From positions 1 to 64,000 of the forward strand of contig CAMNEE010000001.1 of the NCBI GenBank assembly GCA_946536225.1: a stretch of DNA of 64,000 nt, in the 5' to 3' direction. Both the position numbers and the translations under genes were made by a program. Below the pieces are notes generated by a model. The model saw only the letters and a list, made by a program, of their open reading frames with translations. It searched no databases and was not told the DNA's origin. The DNA comes from UBA6985 sp946536225. Its GTDB lineage: Bacteria > Bacillota_I > Bacilli_A > RF39 > UBA660. This document shows positions 60,405 to 64,000 of the stretch, piece after piece (within the stretch, counting starts at the first letter, position 1; each line of letters opens with the position of its first letter).

Positions 60405-62439
60405 ATATTTTATATTAGTTCTATTTATTTTTATTTTATTATTAGCATTTATTAGATGTAATATTCCTACTAAATCTTTATATAGTATTGAAGAGAAGAA
60501 CTTTCAGGGAGTAATAGTAAGTAAAAAAATTGATGGTGATAAGTTTAGTTTTATTATTAAAGGTAAAGAGAGAATAAAATGTACTTATTATTTAAAGAAT
60601 ATAGAAGAGAAAGAATATTATTCTAAAATAAAATTTGGTGTTAGATTCAAATTAAATGGAAATTTAGAACTACCAAGTAAAAATACTATTCCTAATACTT
60701 TTAATTATCAAAAATATTTAAAGTATAATCATATAAATTATGTGATGAATGTAAAAAATATTGATAAAATTGATGATAACACCAGTTTTATTAACAAGAT
60801 AAGAAATAGTTTATATGATAGAATCATGAATTATAAATCTAAGAATTATATGTTAACGTTGATAATGGGAGATAAAAGTTTATTAGAAGATGATATAAAA
60901 GAAAGATACCAAGATCTTGGAGTTAGTCATATTTTTGCTATCTCTGGACTTCATATTTCCATTATTTCACTTATTCTTATGTTTTTTCTTAAAAGAATAA
61001 ATGAAAATCTTGGTTATATTATTACGATTATCTTTTTACTATTATATTTATTTATCGTTTCATTTCAGCCTTCTGTATGTAGAAGTGTTGTTCTCTTTTC
61101 TTTTTTGTATTTGAATAAGAGACTTTGTTTAGATTTAAGTATATTTAAAGTATTTATTTTAACAGTTTCGTTTATTTTATTAATTGAACCATTCTTTTTA
61201 TTTAATACAGGATTTTTATATTCATGTGTTATTTCTGGTTTTTTAATTAAATATGGATCAATGATTAAGGGTAACTATATAAATAAATGTTTGCTTGTTT
61301 CTATATTTAGTTTTTTAGTATCGTTACCAATTATTATTAATTCAAATTTTGAAGTTAATATTTTATCTGTCTTTAATAATCTATTCTATGTTCCTCTTAT
61401 ATCTTTTGTTGTTTATCCTTTGAGTTTAATTTGTTTAATTATAAAACCTTTTGATGATTTGTTATTTTTAATTGTTGACAATCTTGAATTAATAAGCAAT
61501 TATTTTTTAAGCTTTTCTATAGTTATTCCTAAGCTAAGCACTTTAGAAATATTTTTATATTATGTTTTATTAATTATATTTTTTGAATCATTTAATTTTA
61601 AATATCTATTAATAATGTTTCTATTAATTATTTTTAACAAATACTCATGTTTCTTTGATAGAAGTTTTTATGTATATAGTATCGATGTTGGGCAAGGGGA
61701 CGCAACATTGGTCAAGAAAAAGAATAAGACAGTACTAATTGATACTGGTGGTAAGATGAATTATGTGAAAGAATCTTGGAAAATAAAAAAAGAGTATCAT
61801 ATTAGTGATAACTATATATCTTTTTTTAAAAGCATTGGAATAGATAAGTTAAATTATTTAGTTATTACTCATGGGGATTACGATCATATGGGAGAAACTA
61901 TAAATTTAGTAAATAATTTTAAAGTGGAAAAAGTAATCTTTAATTGTGGACCTTATAATGATTTAGAACAAGAACTTATTAAAGTTCTAGATAAAAAGAA
62001 AATACAATATTTTTCATGTATTAAAGAATTAAATGTAGATAAGAATAAACTATATTTTTTACAAACAAAAGAATATGACAATGAAAATGATAATAGTAAT
62101 GTCATTTATACAGAGCTAAATGGTTATAAATTTATGTTTATGGGAGATGCATCAACGTCTACTGAAAACGAAATAATGAATAAATATAATCTACCTGATA
62201 TAGATGTATTAAAAGTGGGACATCATGGTTCGAATACAAGTAGTGGTAAAGCATTTATTAATGAAATAAATTCCAAATATTCTATTATTAGTGTTGGAAA
62301 GAATAATAGGTATGGGCATCCAAATAAAGAGGTAATAGATAACTTAAAAAACTCAAAAATATATAGAACAGACAAGCAAGGAAGTATTATGTTTAAAATT
62401 AAAAATAATAAATTAAAGATTGAGACTTGTAGTTCATAG
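60364..62439 (+). CDS. comEC: Competence channel protein ComEC
   Basis: DNA uptake channel, 691 residues. An N-terminal helix and OB-like region (1-150), a competence membrane domain with GVSHIFAISGLHISIISL and many helices (160-440), and a metallo-beta-lactamase domain (VYSIDVGQGDATLV, ITHGDYDHMGE, FMGDAST, VGHHGSNTSS). The ATG at 60364 abuts AGGAG; a TTG at 60373 is better spaced (9 bases), so the true start may be there. Both overlap comEA and are coupled to it. The final 50 codons occur again at 63722-63871. Confidence 0.93.
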   Translation: MHYLNKLRVVLQSRYFILVLFIFILLLAFIRCNIPTKSLYSIEEKNFQGVIVSKKIDGDKFSFIIKGKERIKCTYYLKNIEEKEYYSKIKFGVRFKLNGNLELPSKNTIPNTFNYQKYLKYNHINYVMNVKNIDKIDDNTSFINKIRNSLYDRIMNYKSKNYMLTLIMGDKSLLEDDIKERYQDLGVSHIFAISGLHISIISLILMFFLKRINENLGYIITIIFLLLYLFIVSFQPSVCRSVVLFSFLYLNKRLCLDLSIFKVFILTVSFILLIEPFFLFNTGFLYSCVISGFLIKYGSMIKGNYINKCLLVSIFSFLVSLPIIINSNFEVNILSVFNNLFYVPLISFVVYPLSLICLIIKPFDDLLFLIVDNLELISNYFLSFSIVIPKLSTLEIFLYYVLLIIFFESFNFKYLLIMFLLIIFNKYSCFFDRSFYVYSIDVGQGDATLVKKKNKTVLIDTGGKMNYVKESWKIKKEYHISDNYISFFKSIGIDKLNYLVITHGDYDHMGETINLVNNFKVEKVIFNCGPYNDLEQELIKVLDKKKIQYFSCIKELNVDKNKLYFLQTKEYDNENDNSNVIYTELNGYKFMFMGDASTSTENEIMNKYNLPDIDVLKVGHHGSNTSSGKAFINEINSKYSIISVGKNNRYGHPNKEVIDNLKNSKIYRTDKQGSIMFKIKNNKLKIETCSS

Positions 62440-62455
62440 AAGGGAGATTGATAAA

Positions 62456-63289
62456 ATGAATGATATAAAAGAATATACAGAAAAAGTTTTTGAAGATATT
62501 ATACATATAGATGAATTTGGTAATGAATATTGGTACGCAAGAGAGTTGATGCCACTACTTGGATATAGTAAATGGGAAAGATTTTCTAATGCCATAGAAT
62601 ATGCTAAGACATCATGTATTAAAAGTGGATATAATATTAATGACCATTTTCCCGAGGCTGGGAAAATGGTTCAAATAGGTTCAAAAACAAAGAGAAAATT
62701 GTTAGATTATAAGTTATCAAGATATGCGTGTTATCTAATTGTACAAAATGGAGATTCCAGAAAAGAAGCAATAGCCTTGGGACAAACTTACTTTGCTATT
62801 CAAACTAGAAAACAAGAAATCTCAGAAAAAGAGTACCATGAGCTAACTGAAGATGAGAAAAGATTTTATCAAAGAGATTTGACTAAAAAAGGAAACTATT
62901 CTTTAAATATTGCTGCTAGAAATGCAGGTGTTAAAAACTTTGATAAATTTCATAATAGTGGATATAAAGGTCTATACAATGGAGAAACAGCAAATGATAT
63001 AGCTAAGAGAAAAAGGTTAAGATATAGGGAAGATATTTTAGATAATATGGGTAGTGAAGAATTAGGAGCAAATTTATTTAGAATTACTCAAACAGAAGCA
63101 GCATTAAGAGAAGACAATATTACAGGAGAAAATAATGCAAATAAAACACATTATAATATTGGTAAAAATATTAGAGAAACAATTAAAAAGAATCATAGAA
63201 CAATGCCTGAAAATTTGCCAACACCAGAGAAAAGTCTAAAAGAGTTAGAAAAAGAGAAAAAAGATTCAAATAAGCTACTTCAAGATTAA
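62456..63289 (+). CDS. dinD: DNA-damage-inducible protein D
   Basis: 277 residues. A BRO-like N-domain (YWYARELMPLLGYSKWERFSNAIEYAKTSC) with KRKLLDYKLSRYACYLIVQNG is followed by a helical region (ELTEDEKRFYQRDLTKKGNYSLNIAARNAGV) and LFRITQTEAALREDNI with YNIGKNIRETI. In E. coli DinD is SOS-induced and inhibits RecA. ATG 62456 has AAGGGAG upstream, 16 bases after comEC. A second copy begins at 63888. DinD-like genes are often in mobile regions. Confidence 0.9.
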   Translation: MNDIKEYTEKVFEDIIHIDEFGNEYWYARELMPLLGYSKWERFSNAIEYAKTSCIKSGYNINDHFPEAGKMVQIGSKTKRKLLDYKLSRYACYLIVQNGDSRKEAIALGQTYFAIQTRKQEISEKEYHELTEDEKRFYQRDLTKKGNYSLNIAARNAGVKNFDKFHNSGYKGLYNGETANDIAKRKRLRYREDILDNMGSEELGANLFRITQTEAALREDNITGENNANKTHYNIGKNIRETIKKNHRTMPENLPTPEKSLKELEKEKKDSNKLLQD

Positions 63290-63337
63290 AAAGCGTTATG
63301 AATGTGATATAATATAATTTAATTGGAGGAATACTTA

Positions 63338-63613
63338 ATGAAAAAATATTTAGGAATTGTAAAGATATATGATGAACATATGAGTGGAGTAAATATTATA
63401 ATTAAATCAAGGACATATGATGATGAGACACTAATAAATGAATGGTTTAAATTATATCCGGGTTCTGAACATATTTTGTTAAAAAATACAAAAGAATTAG
63501 ATTCTATGTTTGAAATTTTTAAGGATATGACCCCATTAACTAATGAAGAAAAAAAAGAGATGGAAAAGGTTAAAGTATTATATAAAAGATTAATATCTGA
63601 AGAAGGTGATTAA
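63338..63613 (+). CDS. Small protein downstream of dinD, unknown
   Basis: 91 residues from ATG 63338 (GGAGGA upstream; an earlier in-frame start at 63323 is less well placed). Mixed alpha/beta composition, KKYLGIVKIYDEHMSGVNII then a charged helix EKKEMEKVKVLYKRL. No family recognised. It lies inside the repeated comEC-tail/dinD unit, so it may belong to the same accessory module. Confidence 0.6.
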   Translation: MKKYLGIVKIYDEHMSGVNIIIKSRTYDDETLINEWFKLYPGSEHILLKNTKELDSMFEIFKDMTPLTNEEKKEMEKVKVLYKRLISEEGD

Positions 63614-63721
63614 TCTTTTTTCTTTGAAAAAATTGAATTGTATTCGACTTACTTTTTGACAATCACCGTACGGAAATAATGACTATATGGTAGCCATTAC
63701 ATATGTACTAACTACTTAATA

Positions 63722-63871
63722 CCAGTTGGAAAGAACAATAGATATGGTCATCCAAATAAAGGAGTATTAGAAAACTTAAATGATTCAAAGATATATAGAA
63801 CAGACGAGGATGGCAGTATTATGTTTAAAATTAAAAATAATAAATTAAAAATAGAGACTTGTAGTCCGTAG
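63722..63871 (+). pseudogene. Duplicated 3' end of comEC
   Basis: In one frame the codons read VGKNNRYGHPNKGVL...SKIYRTDEDGSIMFKIKN...ETCSP and stop, matching the last 50 codons of comEC (62292-62439) with several substitutions. No start or upstream part is present: the homology begins near 63722 in otherwise unrelated sequence. It cannot be a functional gene. Confidence 0.9.
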
Positions 63872-63887
63872 GAAGGAGATTGATAAA

Positions 63888-64000
63888 ATGAATGAAATAA
63901 CAGAATATACTGAAAAAGTATTTGAAGATATTAAACATATAGATGAAAAAGATAATGAATATTGGTTAGCAAGAGAATTACAAAATGTGTTAGGATACAA
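63888..64000 (+). CDS. dinD: Second dinD copy, cut by the window end
   Basis: MNEITEYTEKVFEDIKHIDE then YWLARELQNVLGY, clearly homologous to the first dinD (MNDIKEYTEKVFEDI...YWYARELMPLLGY), with the same GAAGGAGATTGATAAA lead. About one residue in four differs, so the duplication is not recent, or the two units were acquired separately. Only the first 37 codons are visible. Confidence 0.88.
   Translation, partial: MNEITEYTEKVFEDIKHIDEKDNEYWLARELQNVLGY

Larger units (their letters stand above)
62292..64000 (+). repeat. Direct repeat: comEC tail plus dinD start
   Basis: 62292 to about 62570 and 63725-64000 are homologous over the full visible length (comEC end, spacer, dinD start), about 1.43 kb apart. 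The region between holds the remainder of dinD, the 91-residue gene and about 110 bases of unrelated sequence. Confidence 0.85.

Noticed and set aside
1..64000. Mycoplasma-type code (TGA as Trp)
   Set aside because: Several genes end cleanly in TGA (14704, 25705) just before terminators, and conserved Trp residues use TGG.
1..64000. CRISPR array, IS element or prophage
   Set aside because: No regularly spaced repeats, transposase, integrase or structural phage genes were found; the only long repeat is the comEC-tail/dinD unit.

Overview
This window looks like chromosome of a low-GC Gram-positive bacterium of the Bacilli, most like the small-genome uncultured gut lineages once filed under Tenericutes (RF39-like). 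This is inferred from the very A+T-rich sequence, Firmicutes gene sets (a lipoteichoic-acid-synthase-like enzyme, CdaA/CdaR, ComEA/ComEC, a YmfF/YmfH-like pair, a T-box, an L10 leader) and Bacillus-type ribosomal proteins. The standard code applies: TGA is used as a stop (for example at 14704 and 25705) and Trp is TGG. I see no CRISPR array, no recognisable insertion sequence and no prophage block.

Layout. 1-7142: ribosomal and elongation-factor cluster rplK-rplA-(L10 leader)-rplJ-rplL, then rpsL-rpsG-fusA-tuf. rpoB and rpoC, normally found between rplL and rpsL, are absent and a small pilin-like gene sits there. 7238-17695: a YitT-type membrane protein, a ClpA/B-D1-like AAA+ protein, a radical SAM protein, two tRNAs (Gly, Asn), an acidic coiled protein, a protein made of two HTH-metallophosphoesterase units, a queuosine-precursor transporter behind a preQ1-I riboswitch, a secreted protein, two tRNAs (Pro, Arg) and trmB. 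17843-31930: a thioredoxin/CcdA-like redox pair, an HD protein, T-box-controlled proS, an ABC-F protein, topB, a long unrecognised structured RNA behind a perfect consensus promoter, a ClpX-like ATPase with a new N-domain, and a YebC-family regulator.

32000-44097: an OmpR-type two-component system followed by 11-bp phased TTCATA repeats and a predicted small RNA, a SipW-type secreted protein, an LTA-synthase-like enzyme with a neighbouring HExxH protein, a PrsA-like protein, enolase, GtrA, and a HerA-like ATPase. 44215-47651: a SipW/ER-type signal peptidase in an operon with three single-pass surface proteins, followed by an InlB-repeat protein. 49034-64000: cdaA-cdaR under a palindromic operator, a type IV pilin, a catalytically dead iPGM homologue and an altered phosphohexomutase, deoD, an M16 protease pair, comEA-comEC, and dinD followed by a second copy of the comEC tail and of dinD.

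The genes form three broad themes: translation, with unusual residues in L11, S12 and EF-G; the cell surface (signal peptidase, pilins, LTA, thiol redox, foldase); and competence/DNA maintenance. The most unusual items are the ~375-nt RNA at 27.95 kb, EF-G with NKMG in place of NKMD, the iPGM pseudoenzyme, the tandem metallophosphoesterase with a decayed first half, and the repeated comEC-tail/dinD unit.
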